NCBI GenBank assembly: GCA_964596065.1
Contig: CAZQSM010000001.1
Location: forward strand, 130,293-194,292
DNA: 64,000 bases
Source: SZUA-254 sp964596065
GTDB taxonomy: Bacteria; Bacteroidota; Ignavibacteria; UBA10030; SZUA-254
Direction: 5' to 3'
Each line of letters opens with the position of its first letter. The first letter of the stretch is position 1. Made by a program: the position numbers and the translations under genes. The notes below the pieces were generated by a model, which saw only the letters and a list, made by a program, of their open reading frames with translations, did no database searches and was not told the origin of the DNA. Shown one piece after another: positions 34,521 through 45,388 of the stretch.

Positions 34521-35028
34521 ACAGGTTGATGTGAATCAGTTCCTGGTCTTTTTCGACGCTGATCCCGGGAGTCAGCAGACATTTCCCCACGATCCCGTCC
34601 ATCGGGGCTGCGATCTCGTTTTCCATTTTCATTGCCTCGAGCGTGAGGAGGCGCTGCCCCTTCGTCACCCGGTCCCCCGTCCGGACGGCGACGTCCCGCA
34701 CGAGTCCCGGCATCGGGGCGCGCACGGAGCAACCGTCGGCGACGTGCTCCGCGGCCCGCACGAATTGCCAGAGCCCGATGAACCGGGAATCCTCGAGGTC
34801 GACCACCACGCGATACCGGCCAATCCAGAATTCCCGGGTGCCGTCCGGGAGCGACCTGGAGAGGATCCGTCGGGACCTGCCCTTGTGATCGATGTCGAAC
34901 AGCGTCGTCCCGCCGCCCGACCGGCGAATCGTCACCCGCGTTCCGCCCGTATCACCGGTCGGACGGACGTCCTCCTCCCGGATTTCGCGCTGCCCCGTGC
35001 CGATGGTGGCGATGAAGGTGCGGGGCAT
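34507..35028 (-). CDS. Biotin carboxyl carrier (biotin/lipoyl attachment) protein
   Basis: 173 residues. The C-terminal 70 residues form a biotinyl domain with the biotin lysine K134 in EAMKMEN and the surrounding MPGLVRDVAVRTGDRVTKGQ. The first 100 residues have no motif I recognise but match the length of the N-terminal region of carrier subunits of acyl-CoA carboxylases. It lies three bases downstream of the biotin carboxylase gene. The carboxyltransferase partner is not in the window, so whether the enzyme carboxylates acetyl-, propionyl- or another acyl-CoA cannot be told. Confidence 0.9.
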   Translation of the reverse strand: MPRTFIATIGTGQREIREEDVRPTGDTGGTRVTIRRSGGGTTLFDIDHKGRSRRILSRSLPDGTREFWIGRYRVVVDLEDSRFIGLWQFVRAAEHVADGCSVRAPMPGLVRDVAVRTGDRVTKGQRLLTLEAMKMENEIAAPMDGIVGKCLLTPGISVEKDQELIHINLYGIP

Positions 35029-35031
35029 CGG

Positions 35032-36527
<1,496 letters not shown>

Positions 36528-36531
<4 letters not shown>

Positions 36532-38873
36532 ACGTTAAGAATGGCTATCGTCACTCCCCCCCCTCCCTCGTTCCACTCCCCGAGTTGATAGGAGGTGACG
36601 TTTTTATTCTTTGAAAGGTAGTCTGCGACCCGCTTCCGGAGCTCCCCTGTTCCCTTGCCATGGATAATCCTCACCCGCCGGAGCCGGAACAGCATCGACT
36701 TGTCGATGAACTTGTCGAGCAGATCGATCGATTCATCACCATACCGGCCGCGTAAATCTATTTCATTTTTTACATCAGAAAAATCAATGAAGTCATTTTG
36801 TTTGAATAATACCAGCGGTTTTTCTCTTGTTATTTCAAGATCGCGTATGGCGACGATAACCCGTTTCCCCGCGGTGGTGATCGCGGCCTTTTTGGCGTCG
36901 ATGACGTCGATAACTTCCCCGACGGTTTCGGTACCTCGTATCCGTACCAATTGGCCAGGCTCGAGGTTTTCAACGATCGGATACGGATCCGGGTTTTCCG
37001 ACCCGGTTCGGGACTTCTCCATCGCGGTGATCTCACTTTTCACCTTCCGGACGACCTCGGCCCCAGCCCCGCTCTCCCTGAGCTCTTTTACTAAATTTTC
37101 AATGTTCCGCCTGATCCCCTCGACCATCTCTCTCGCGTCTGATTCAGCGCGTGAGCGAATCACCTTAACTTCCTTCTTGACTTCGCGTAATTTGCCTTCG
37201 TACAACCGGATTATATCTGCTGATTGGCGCTCCCTCTCCTCCGCGGATATGAGGGACATTTCCAGTCGATTGGTTTTTTCCTCAAGCCGGGTCAGGTATT
37301 CTGACAATTTGACACTATCCTTTCCCGCAAGGTCCGAGGCACGTCTAAGAACGTCGGCGGGAAAATCCATATTCCTGGCGATTTCGAGCGCGTAGCTGTT
37401 TCCCGGCCGGCCGACCGCCAGCCGGTAATTCGGGACAAGCGTACTCGAATCGAACCCCATTCCCGCGTTTTCCATCCGTTCGTTCTCGAATCCGGCAGAT
37501 TTGAAAGCGCTATGGTGTGAGGTAACGATCGTGAGGGCATCCACTGTGACGAGGTGTTCGAGGACGGCGAGACCCAGGGCAGCCCCCAGGACCGGGTCGG
37601 TACCGTTACCGATCTCGTCGATCAGGATGAGGCTCCCCGACGAGGCGTTCTCAACGATCAGTTTCAGGTTCTTGAGATGGGAGCTGAAGGTGCTCAGGTC
37701 GTTCTCGATCGACTGGTCGTCCCCCATTTCGACAAAGATCTCGGAGAAAATGCAAATTTCAGAGTCGGGCGAAGCCGGGATGTGGCACCCCGATTGGGTC
37801 ATGACGGCGAGCAATCCGACGGTCTTCATCGCCACCGATTTTCCACCCGCGTTGGGCCCCGAGATGATGAGTGTGTTGAACTCCCCCCCTACGTCGATAT
37901 CGAGGGGGGAGATGTCCTTCCGTTGATGTTTGGAGAGGAGTATCGGATGGATCGCCCCGGTCAGCCTTAACCGGCGGCCGGCCGAAAGCCGGGGTTCCGC
38001 TCCGCCGATCTCGCGACTGTACGCGGCTTTCGCGTTGAGGAAATCGATCCTCGCGATGATGCCGATGTTCCTCAGCAGGTCCGGGACGGCCCCCCGGACC
38101 AGGGATGTCAGCTGTTTCAGGATCTTCTCGATTTCCTGAAGTTCCTGGCTTTCGAGGGTCCTCAATTCATTGTTCATGTCGAGCGTCTGTGTCGGCTCGA
38201 TGAATGCGGTGGCGCCGCTGGCTGAGATGCTATGGATGAAACCGGGCACCTGGTGTTTGAACTCCGCGCGCACGGGTATGACCAGCCGGCCTCCACGCGT
38301 GGTGACCAGCTCCTCCTGCGTCACCCCTTTTTTCGCAAGGGAAGAGAGTATCGTGTCCATCTGTTTGCGTAGCGCCTCCGCCTTCCGACCCTGGGCCTTC
38401 CTCAGCGATGCCAGCGCCGGACTGGCGCCGTCCGAGACCCTCCCGTCGGGTTCGATCGCGGCCAGGATCTTGTGTTCGAGTTCCTTATCGGCGGTCAACG
38501 GCGCGCAAAGGGCTGAGAGCCCCGGCACCCCGGCCCCGTGTTTCACAAAATACGACCTGAGTTCCCTGGAGTTCGCGGCCAGATGGGCGATGTGGAAGAG
38601 GTCCGCGGCGGGCAGGACGAAATCGACGATGGTCGCGCGCTGAAGCGCCGTCCGGACGTCAGCAAGGCCGCGGAGAGGCACGGGAGCCGCCTCCTCCAGC
38701 AGGCGTTTCATTTCCGAGGTGAGGCGGAGCTCCGCGCTGATCCACGCCGCGTCCGTCCGCGGACCGAGCGCCCGGACGTGCTCCTCCGCCATCGGTGTCT
38801 GGAGCAGACCGGCTACACGCTGCCTGACTTTTTCGAATTCGATTTTTGTGAATGAGGAGAGAAACTCTCTCAT
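36528..38873 (-). CDS. mutS2: Endonuclease/recombination inhibitor MutS2
   Basis: 781 residues. The MutS-type ATPase has Walker A SGPNAGGKSVAMKT (about residue 337), followed by DIGDDQSI-like GDDQSIENDLSTFSSHL and LIDEIGNGTDP (about 418). A long coiled-coil region (about 520-620) leads to a C-terminal Smr nuclease domain with RVRIIHGKGTGELRKRV. There is no mismatch-recognition domain I, so this is MutS2, not MutS. Such proteins act on recombination intermediates or collided ribosomes (RqcU in Bacillus). Its neighbours, cvpA and yqeY, form a tight operon with it. Confidence 0.95.
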
Positions 38874-38883
38874 GGGGCGGACG

Positions 38884-39417
38884 CTACCTCGGGAGGGTGA
38901 AGTTCCCGAACCTCGTCTTCATTTCGTCGACAAACACCCTGCTCGATTCCATCCACGACAGGGAATAATCGAAGACATCCGGGGCCACGGTGATCAGGGA
39001 ATAATAAAACGCCGATTCCCTCCTGGTCCGGTCATCCGGCTTGTTGAAGACGGAGAGGGCGAGCAGCAGGAGGCTGGCGAGCACCAGGCCCTCGGCGAAA
39101 CCGAAGATACCCCCCGCGATCCTCGATTTCGGTGAGAGGGTCTCCCCGCTCGACCGCCCGAACCATCGATACCCCAGGTTCACCGCCACGACGACGGTGG
39201 TAAAAATGGCGGCGTACCCGATGATATGGGCGGTGTCGCTCCCCATGTCGAGCCACGACATCAGCGATTGCGCGGCCACACCCATGTATTTCGTGGCAAG
39301 GACGAATCCCGTCCAGAAGCCGAGGACGCCGAAGACTTTCTTGAAAAAACCGTCCTTCACGCCGAGCAGTGTCGAGGCGATCAGCAAGAGGATGATCAGG
39401 AGATCAAGCACGACCAT
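38884..39417 (-). CDS. cvpA: CvpA-family membrane protein
   Basis: 177 residues with four transmembrane segments (about 2-20, 28-46, 65-83 and 107-125), and the CvpA start VVLDLLIILLLIASTLLGVKDG. CvpA is needed for colicin V production and purF expression in E. coli; its biochemical role is not settled. The CvpA gene immediately upstream of mutS2 is a frequent gene pair. The 5' end overlaps yqeY by 14 bases. The C-terminal part after residue 130 is soluble. Confidence 0.88.
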   Translation of the reverse strand: MVVLDLLIILLLIASTLLGVKDGFFKKVFGVLGFWTGFVLATKYMGVAAQSLMSWLDMGSDTAHIIGYAAIFTTVVVAVNLGYRWFGRSSGETLSPKSRIAGGIFGFAEGLVLASLLLLALSVFNKPDDRTRRESAFYYSLITVAPDVFDYSLSWMESSRVFVDEMKTRFGNFTLPR

Positions 39418-39871
39418 GGGCGGGTCCCTCCAGGAGTAGTTTCACCGTTGACTGAACGAGTTTTCCGTCGATTTTTCCCTTGACTTCCTTCATAACCAGC
39501 GGCATGACCCTGCCGAAGTCATTCGGTCCGGCCGCCCCGGTGGCGGCGATCACGCGGGCCACGATCGTGCGGAGCTCCGCTTCCGAGAGCGGTTGGGGAA
39601 GGTACTCCTGGATGATCAGCAGTTCCGCCTCCTCTGATGAGGAGAGATCGCCCCTCCCCTGCTTCGCAAAAATATCCGCGGCCTCCCTCCTCTTCTTGGC
39701 GGCCTGCATCAGCACCGCCAGCTCGTCCTCGACGGTGAGTTCTGCCGGGCGCCTTTCCACGATTTTTTCCTTCAGCGCGGAGAGGATCGTCCGGAGCGTT
39801 TCCAGGCGAAGCTGCTGGCGGGCCTTCATCGCCTTCGTGATGTCGGCGGAGATCCGGTCGCTAAGGGGCAT
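39404..39871 (-). CDS. yqeY: GatB/YqeY-domain protein
   Basis: 155 residues, the length of YqeY. It contains the tRNA-binding YqeY fold known from the tail of GatB: SDRISADITKAMKARQQLRLETLR at the N-terminus and DFGRVMPLVMKEVKGKIDGK at the C-terminus. Stand-alone YqeY proteins are thought to bind tRNA or affect transamidation, though a direct role is not proven. It lies six bases after the SDR gene and overlaps cvpA. Confidence 0.9.
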   Translation of the reverse strand: MPLSDRISADITKAMKARQQLRLETLRTILSALKEKIVERRPAELTVEDELAVLMQAAKKRREAADIFAKQGRGDLSSSEEAELLIIQEYLPQPLSEAELRTIVARVIAATGAAGPNDFGRVMPLVMKEVKGKIDGKLVQSTVKLLLEGPAHGRA

Positions 39872-39877
39872 CGTCGC

Positions 39878-40582
39878 TTATATTCCTCCGAAAATTGGTA
39901 TGACCGCCCCGTTGATCGCCGAGGATTCGGGGCGGCAGAGGTGGACCATCTCAGCGGCGATCACCTCCGGGGCCACCCAGGCCGAATGGTCCTCCCCGGG
40001 CATCGATTTCCTGTTGTCGGGCGTATCGATGATGCTCGGGGCGATGGCGTTGGCCGTTATCCCGGTTCCCCGTAATTCATCTCCCAGGAGCGCCGTCAGC
40101 GTGGCCACCGCCCCCTTGGAGACGGCGTAGGCGGTCCTCCCAAGGCTCGGACGGAACGCGGTCTGGGCGGTAACATTGATGATCCTCCCAAAACCCGCCA
40201 GGCCCTTCTGGCGGAGAAAGGCCCTGCTGCAGAGAAAGACGGAGAACAGGTTGATTTCGATCATCCTGCGCCAGTCGTCAGGGGCGGTGCGGGCCAGGGT
40301 GCCAGTCGCGGCGAACCCGCCCACGGTGTTGATCAACACGTCGATCCTCTTCGCCTCCCTGATAATCGTCCTGAAGAGCCGGTCCACACTCTTTTCGTCG
40401 GTCACGTCGGCTCCCAGGGCCGCGGGAAACCGGGTGATCCTGGGCGCCGGAGATGCGTTCGCAGACGACGCCCGGGTGGTGTAAAAAACCCGCGCTCCCT
40501 CCCTCCGGAACCTCCTCACGATGACCTTCCCCAACGCGCCCGTCCCGCCGGTGACGAGCACAACTTTACCGCGCATCGGCAT
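39878..40582 (-). CDS. SDR-family oxidoreductase
   Basis: 234 residues from ATG 40582 (an alternative ATG lies two codons later, 40576). The longer frame to 40750 crosses the promoter and is rejected. It has the nucleotide motif TGGTGALGKVIV, then NTVGG in place of NNAG, and active-site segments RIINVTA and YAVSK. Catalytic serine is not clear (INVTAQTAF has threonine). It is first in the seven-gene minus-strand operon and its promoter lies directly upstream. The substrate is unknown; 3-oxoacyl-ACP reductase-like annotation would be a guess. Confidence 0.8.
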   Translation of the reverse strand: MPMRGKVVLVTGGTGALGKVIVRRFRREGARVFYTTRASSANASPAPRITRFPAALGADVTDEKSVDRLFRTIIREAKRIDVLINTVGGFAATGTLARTAPDDWRRMIEINLFSVFLCSRAFLRQKGLAGFGRIINVTAQTAFRPSLGRTAYAVSKGAVATLTALLGDELRGTGITANAIAPSIIDTPDNRKSMPGEDHSAWVAPEVIAAEMVHLCRPESSAINGAVIPIFGGI

Positions 40583-40600
40583 CAGACATGAAAAAGTGAA

Positions 40601-40631
40601 TGAATATATCACTTTACGGCGCAACATACAA
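40601..40631 (-). promoter_or_regulatory. Bacteroidota-type promoter for the SDR-yqeY-cvpA-mutS2-accC-BCCP-purL operon
   Basis: Minus strand TTG (40629-40631), 20 bases, TATATTCA (40601-40608). Predicted start near 40594. Confidence 0.65.
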
Positions 40632-40685
40632 TTCCGGGCGGGTCCGAGGGTGCCGGGGACCGCCAGGAGTGATCGCGTCCGATCC

Positions 40686-40716
40686 TTGCTCATCGATCGG
40701 GAATTTACTACATTTT
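40686..40716 (+). promoter_or_regulatory. Bacteroidota-type promoter for the metal uptake operon, possibly leaderless
   Basis: TTG (40686-40688), 20 bases, TACATTTT(G) (40709-40716), a match to TAnnTTTG. The predicted start, near 40723, falls exactly on the second of two adjacent ATG codons. Confidence 0.65.
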
Positions 40717-40722
40717 GAAATG

Positions 40723-41067
40723 ATGCGTCTCCCGGGAATAGCGGCCACAATAGTCCTGATCGGACTTTTCTCGATTATATTACCGCTATCGGCCGCCAGG
40801 CATTTACACCAGTTCCCGGGACATGCGTCCACCCCTTCGCAGGAATCCCTCACCACTGAGATGACATCCCCCGGGGGTCCGGAGACACGGGAGTGCGACA
40901 GCTGCACACGCCCGCTGGTTCTGCTGCCTGTCGCGACATCACAATGCTCTTTTCTCCTTCCGGCGCGGGAAGATATCCGTAGTGATGACCATCGTTTATC
41001 GCCCCCTTCTCCACGTTTTTCGAGGCTAAAGGACCGCTCCCCTCCCCTCACCCCACCTTTCATCTGA
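40723..41067 (+). CDS. Small secreted Cys/Pro-rich protein heading the metal uptake operon
   Basis: 114 residues from ATG 40723 (115 from the ATG just before). A signal peptide (MRLPGIAATIVLIGLFSIILPLSA) is followed by histidines (RHLHQFPGH), then CDSC and a further lone cysteine, and it ends SPPLTPPFI. No family is certain. Its plan resembles the 136-residue protein at 14998-15408: hydrophobic start, scattered cysteines, and a Pro-Pro segment close to a hydrophobic end. Both are first genes of metal transport operons. Metal sensing, delivery or signalling across the membrane is a guess. The outer-membrane protein gene starts 64 bases downstream. Confidence 0.6.
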   Translation: MRLPGIAATIVLIGLFSIILPLSAARHLHQFPGHASTPSQESLTTEMTSPGGPETRECDSCTRPLVLLPVATSQCSFLLPAREDIRSDDHRLSPPSPRFSRLKDRSPPLTPPFI

Positions 41068-41131
41068 ACATCCGATATCAGCCCCGGAACAATCCGGTCG
41101 CTGTCATTTTCAGATCCAGGAAAGGCGGTTT

Positions 41132-42181
41132 ATGCGGGCAGTCAAGTTATTCTTGCTTCTGTTTCTTCCGATCGCTGCGATCGGCCAATCCGGCCCGGTT
41201 TCACGGTCGGGGATGAATCCAAACATCAGCCTGATCGGCGATCTCCGTGGGAACTTCGCCGATCTGCATCAACGGAAATTCAATTTTGGCTTCGAGGAGG
41301 CGGAACTCACCCTCTATTCCTCCATCGACCCCTACGCGAGGGCGGACGTCTTCCTCTCTTACGCCCTGAATGCCGATGGAGAATATGATGCTTCCCTCGA
41401 GGAAGCGTACGTCAGCACCCTCTCGCTGCCTCTCGACCTGAAAATACGGGCGGGCCGGTTCCGGCTCTCTCTCGGCCGGTTGAATGCCGTCCATCCGCAC
41501 GCGCTCCCGTTTACCGATCTGCCGGCTCTCAACGCGAACTACCTCGGCGAGGAAGGGCTCGTCGACGACGCCGTTTCCGTCAGCTGGATCGTCCCGAACC
41601 CGTTCGATTTTTACCAGGAATTCGTGCTGGAAGTCGGCAACGTTCCGGCTGAATCACCGCTGTTTCGTCGTCCGGAGGTGGCCAGGTACCTCTACCTCGC
41701 CCACCTGAAAAACTTCTGGGATCTGGACGAGAACACGACGCTGGAACTGGGATTTTCCGGCATCTCCGGCCCGAACGAGGATTTACGGAGCACGATCGTC
41801 GGCGCGGCCGACCTCACGCTCAAATGGAAACCCCTCAGGTTCAATACCTATCGTTCACTGACCTGGCAATCGGAACTCCTCCTGAGCAGGTACGGCATGG
41901 CGGATGGCGGCGACGTCTCCAGCTGGGGAATGTATTCCTACCTCACCTGGCAGGTTGCCCAGCGCTGGTTCCTGACCGGCCGGTTCGATTATGCGAATCA
42001 CCCGCGGTCGGCCGGGACCGCAGACCGGGGCTATTCCGCGACGCTCGGCTGGTACGCCTCCGAATTTCAAAAAATCGAGATCGGCGCGAAACTCTCCGCG
42101 GGCAATACTGTCCGGGGCCGGACCGAGGCGGTGCTGCGGTGGATCTTCGTGATCGGGGCGCACGGGGCCCACGCGTATTGA
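41132..42181 (+). CDS. Outer membrane beta-barrel porin-like protein of the metal uptake operon
   Basis: 349 residues with a signal peptide ending about AIG at residues 17-19. The mature part begins NPNISLIGDLRGNFAD and consists of amphipathic strands (ARADVFLSYAL, LDLKIRAGRFRLSLGRLNAVHPHALPF, and so on) ending in an aromatic/basic terminus, as in outer membrane porins. Proteins of this type occur upstream of zinc/manganese ABC uptake genes in Bacteroidota and related phyla. I infer that it lets metal ions or metal chelates across the outer membrane. It precedes the metal-binding protein gene by 42 bases. Confidence 0.7.
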   Translation: MRAVKLFLLLFLPIAAIGQSGPVSRSGMNPNISLIGDLRGNFADLHQRKFNFGFEEAELTLYSSIDPYARADVFLSYALNADGEYDASLEEAYVSTLSLPLDLKIRAGRFRLSLGRLNAVHPHALPFTDLPALNANYLGEEGLVDDAVSVSWIVPNPFDFYQEFVLEVGNVPAESPLFRRPEVARYLYLAHLKNFWDLDENTTLELGFSGISGPNEDLRSTIVGAADLTLKWKPLRFNTYRSLTWQSELLLSRYGMADGGDVSSWGMYSYLTWQVAQRWFLTGRFDYANHPRSAGTADRGYSATLGWYASEFQKIEIGAKLSAGNTVRGRTEAVLRWIFVIGAHGAHAY

Positions 42182-42223
42182 CGCACGGGAACAATTTCAT
42201 CATCGCAGAGGAGTGAACAGTCA

Positions 42224-43150
42224 ATGAACATTCAACGCCTGAAGACGCTGGCCCTGATCGCGGTCATCGCGACGACAATAGGGACGGCTGGCGACAAGCT
42301 GACCGTGGTGGCATCGATCCCGACGCTCAAGAGCATCGCGGAACTGATCGGGGGGGACAGGGTCGAGGCCTCGTCCGTGGCCACGGGGTACCAGAACCCG
42401 CACTTCGTCGATCCGAAGCCGAGTTTCATTCGTAAACTGTCGAAGGCCGACATGTTCATCACGACCGGGCTCGATCTCGAAACCGGATGGGTACCCTCCC
42501 TCCTCCAGAGTTCGAGGAACGGGAAGATCCAGCCGGGCGGCGAGGGGTACGTCGACGCCTCGGCCGGCGTGGACCTCCTGCAGCTCCCCTCCTCGAGCGA
42601 CCGGGCGCAGGGGGACATCCACGCGTACGGCAACCCGCACTACTGGATGGATCCGCTGCGGGGCAGGCAAATCGCGCGCAACATCTATGAGAAACTCATC
42701 GTCATCCGACCCCAGGACCAGCCCTACTTCGCCGGGAACCTGAAGCGATTTGAATCGGAGATCGCATCGAGGAGCGCGACGTGGGAAAAGAAACTTGCCG
42801 GGCTGCGCGGCGTTCCGCTGATCGCCTATCACAACGAGTGGCCCTACCTTGAGGAACGCTTTGGTTTCACCATCGTCGATTTCCTGGAGCCGAAACCGGG
42901 GATTCCCCCGACCCCCGGCCAGTTGAGGAAGGTCATCTCGACGGTGAAGGCGATGTCGATCACCGTCATCATCACGTCACCCTATTTCACGCTCGACGCG
43001 GCAGAACTCGTCGCGCGTGAAACGGGTGTCCGGATCGCCGTCCTGGCGCCATCGGTCGAGGCGTTCGAAGGGATCGGGTCGTATTATGACCTGTTCGATT
43101 ACAACGTGGATGTCCTGTCGAAGGCCGTCGCCCAAATACCCGCGCGCTGA
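42224..43150 (+). CDS. Metal ABC transporter substrate-binding protein (ZnuA-like)
   Basis: 308 residues. After a signal peptide (about residues 1-22) it shows the cluster A-I fold: VVASIPTLKSIAELIGGD, then metal-ligand candidates in NPHFVD (H66), GNPHYWMDP (H139) and AYHNEWPYL (H206). Three histidines and a C-terminal acidic residue (DYNVD region) would give a zinc-type site; there is no His-rich loop as in E. coli ZnuA. It should bring Zn(II) or Mn(II) to the permease encoded 14 bases downstream. Confidence 0.9.
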   Translation: MNIQRLKTLALIAVIATTIGTAGDKLTVVASIPTLKSIAELIGGDRVEASSVATGYQNPHFVDPKPSFIRKLSKADMFITTGLDLETGWVPSLLQSSRNGKIQPGGEGYVDASAGVDLLQLPSSSDRAQGDIHAYGNPHYWMDPLRGRQIARNIYEKLIVIRPQDQPYFAGNLKRFESEIASRSATWEKKLAGLRGVPLIAYHNEWPYLEERFGFTIVDFLEPKPGIPPTPGQLRKVISTVKAMSITVIITSPYFTLDAAELVARETGVRIAVLAPSVEAFEGIGSYYDLFDYNVDVLSKAVAQIPAR

Positions 43151-43164
43151 ACACCGGAGGAATC

Positions 43165-43983
43165 ATGCTCGATTTTCTGTCGGAATCGTTCGTCCTCAAC
43201 GCGATCCAGGTGAGCCTGGTGATGGGACTCTTCCTGTCATACCTCGGCGTCCATGTCGTGCGGAGGGGGATCGTCTTCGTCGACCTGGCCCTGGGCCAGA
43301 TTTCGATGCTGGGCATCGCGCTCGCAAACTATTTCGAGTATGACGCCACGATGTTCTCCCTCGCCTTCACGATGGTGGCCGCCTTCTTCCTCTCGCTGAT
43401 CGAAATCAGGGATAAACGACTCAAGCCTGAAGCGGTGATCGGCATCATCTACGCGGTGGCGTCAGCGGCGACCGTCTTGCTGATCGCCAAATCGCCGCAC
43501 GGCGACTCCGACATCAGCGAGGTGCTCTTCGGCAGCCTGTTTACTGTCAGCCCCGGTAGCCTGCTGCGGATGGGCCTCCTCTTCGGGGGGCTGGGTGTCG
43601 TCCACCTGCTGTTCCGGAGGAAGTTTTTCGAACTGACGGAGGCGGCCGAGGAGGACGCCTCGCAGCCTCCGGGCGTGTTCAAAGTGTGGAATTTCCTGTT
43701 TTTCCTGTCGATCGGAGTGGCGATCGTGTTCGCGGTGCGCGCCGGCGGGGTGATTCCGGTCTTCTCCTACCTGATCATCCCCCCGGTGTCGGCGATCCTT
43801 GTGGCGAAATCAAGGGGGGGGGTGGTGGCGATCGCGATGGCGGTCAGCGCCCTCGGGTCCGTGGCGGGGATCCTGTTCGCGCTGCAGTTCGACTTTCCGG
43901 CAGGGTCATCGATCGTGGCGATGCTCGGCGCATTGTTCCTCGGTTTCTCGATCATCAGGCTGCTGTTCCGCCTCGGAAAATGA
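43165..43983 (+). CDS. Metal ABC transporter permease (ZnuB-like)
   Basis: 272 residues with about eight transmembrane helices. The opening LDFLSESFVLNAIQVSLVMGLFLSYLGVHVVRRG and the middle FVDLALGQISMLG are typical of the ABC-3 family; the conserved HG(D/E)SD-like region appears as SPHGDSDISEVLFGS. It should form the membrane pore for the metal bound by the upstream protein. No ATPase gene of the ZnuC type follows (the next gene is convergent) or exists elsewhere in the window, so the motor subunit must be encoded elsewhere. Confidence 0.9.
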   Translation: MLDFLSESFVLNAIQVSLVMGLFLSYLGVHVVRRGIVFVDLALGQISMLGIALANYFEYDATMFSLAFTMVAAFFLSLIEIRDKRLKPEAVIGIIYAVASAATVLLIAKSPHGDSDISEVLFGSLFTVSPGSLLRMGLLFGGLGVVHLLFRRKFFELTEAAEEDASQPPGVFKVWNFLFFLSIGVAIVFAVRAGGVIPVFSYLIIPPVSAILVAKSRGGVVAIAMAVSALGSVAGILFALQFDFPAGSSIVAMLGALFLGFSIIRLLFRLGK

Positions 43984-44004
43984 TCGCGGGTCGGGCGGCC
44001 TGCG

Positions 44005-44550
44005 CTATCCCTTGCTTACCTTTCCCTCCCGGTGATCGCCCCGGAGCGCATTCCCCTGGACAAGGATCCCCGTAAACAGCAGCCCGATGAAGAGCGCCTG
44101 TCCGGCGGGCCCGCCGAGTCCGCTCTGGTGGGCGATCAGGGCGGCGCCGGTCAGCGACGTCACGACGATGAGCGCCCAGTCGAGGAGCAGCAGGAACAGG
44201 AGCGCGCCGACTGTCCCGCCGAGAATGAAGATGAGGACCGGCGACCCGATGGCGGAAATGGGAATCGCCTCATTGACGTAAAGGAGCAGCACCCCGCCCC
44301 CGCAGAACCCCCCGAAGATCCACGCCGCCTTATGCAGGGCGAACGCCAGGAGCGAACCAACCACCCCGAGGAGCAGCGCCACGAGCAGCGATCTCCAATC
44401 ATGGGTGATCCCGATGAATGACGTGATCAGGTAGAGGCCGCCGAGGAACCCGAGGATGCCGATGGAGATCAGGTAGGCCCGCCTCCCGAGGAACACGAGG
44501 ATCAGCCCGATGACCAGGAGGAGCGCGTTCAGCTTTTCGGGGAAGACCAC
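44005..44550 (-). CDS. Multi-pass membrane protein, DUF4203-like
   Basis: 181 residues from a GTG at 44550; the frame is open up to an ATG at 44664 but that part overlaps the metallo-hydrolase gene and is low in structure. About seven closely spaced hydrophobic helices make up most of the protein, with LGFLGGLYLITS and GFCGGGVLLLY glycine-rich turns. It resembles the DUF4203/TMEM198-like family in pattern only. The start codon is uncertain. It follows the metallo-hydrolase gene on the same strand. Confidence 0.65.
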   Translation of the reverse strand: MVFPEKLNALLLVIGLILVFLGRRAYLISIGILGFLGGLYLITSFIGITHDWRSLLVALLLGVVGSLLAFALHKAAWIFGGFCGGGVLLLYVNEAIPISAIGSPVLIFILGGTVGALLFLLLLDWALIVVTSLTGAALIAHQSGLGGPAGQALFIGLLFTGILVQGNALRGDHREGKVSKG

Positions 44551-44611
44551 GGGCGGGTCGCCGGATGATGAGCCTGGTCCGGTGGAGGAATCGCGGATCC
44601 GGGGACCCGGT

Positions 44612-45334
44612 TCAATCGAACTCCGCGGGCGAGCCCGGGACGAGTTCCGCCACAATCCCGCCATCCTCCGCGGGAAGGTGGGCTGTGAGCTCCGCGGGGG
44701 TGCCGATCAGCGCGGGGAAGGTACCATAGTGCATTCCGATCACCCGACGGGGCTGAAGAAATCCGACCGCGAGCGCCGCCTCCCGCGGACCCATGGTGTA
44801 GATCCCGCCGATCGGGAGAATCGCGATGTCCGGACGATGCAACTCCCGGATCAGCCGCATATCGCCGAAGAGATCGGTGTCGCCCGCGTGGTAGACACGC
44901 GGATGGCCCGGGAAGGAGATGACAAACCCCGCGGCATCTCCGCCCGGCTGCAGCTTTCCCGCCCCGCCGGCGTCGATGTCGGAACTGTGGACGGCGTGGG
45001 TCATCGTCACGCTGATGTCGCCGAGGCGGAGGGTACCCCCCTTGTTCATCCCTGTGGCTTTCGCCACGCCGAGGGAAGTCAGATAGAGACTGACCTCGTG
45101 GATCGCGACGACCGGGATCCCGAACGCGCCGGCGATCCCGACGGCATTGCCGATATGGTCGCCGTGACCATGGGTGACGAGGATGGCATCCGGCCTGGGA
45201 ACGTCACCGGGCCTGACGGGGGATTTCGGATTGTCGATCCAGGGGTCGACGAGGACGGACCGACCCTCACTGTCGCGGATGAGGAACGCGGAGTGCCCGT
45301 ACCAGGTGATCGAGAGCGGTTTCAGTTGTTCCAT
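44612..45334 (-). CDS. Metallo-beta-lactamase-fold hydrolase (UPF0173 / UlaG-like)
   Basis: 240 residues. The metallo-beta-lactamase motif is THGHGDHIGNA (about residue 52), with further ligands in THAVHSSD and HAGDTDLFGDM, and a terminal GMHYGTFP. This pattern is that of the UPF0173 metal-dependent hydrolases, related to UlaG. Real substrates of most members are unknown. The promoter upstream predicts a transcript that starts only a few bases before the ATG. Confidence 0.9.
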   Translation of the reverse strand: MEQLKPLSITWYGHSAFLIRDSEGRSVLVDPWIDNPKSPVRPGDVPRPDAILVTHGHGDHIGNAVGIAGAFGIPVVAIHEVSLYLTSLGVAKATGMNKGGTLRLGDISVTMTHAVHSSDIDAGGAGKLQPGGDAAGFVISFPGHPRVYHAGDTDLFGDMRLIRELHRPDIAILPIGGIYTMGPREAALAVGFLQPRRVIGMHYGTFPALIGTPAELTAHLPAEDGGIVAELVPGSPAEFD

Positions 45335-45343
45335 CGTCGGGGG

Positions 45344-45374
45344 AAAAGATACTAAACGCCGATCCGAATTTCAA
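45344..45374 (-). promoter_or_regulatory. Bacteroidota-type promoter of the UPF0173 gene
   Basis: Minus strand TTG (45372-45374), 20 bases, TATCTTTT (45344-45351). The predicted start near 45337 is three bases from the ATG (45334), so the mRNA would be nearly leaderless. Confidence 0.6.
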
Positions 45375-45388
45375 CCGGAGGGCGCGGG

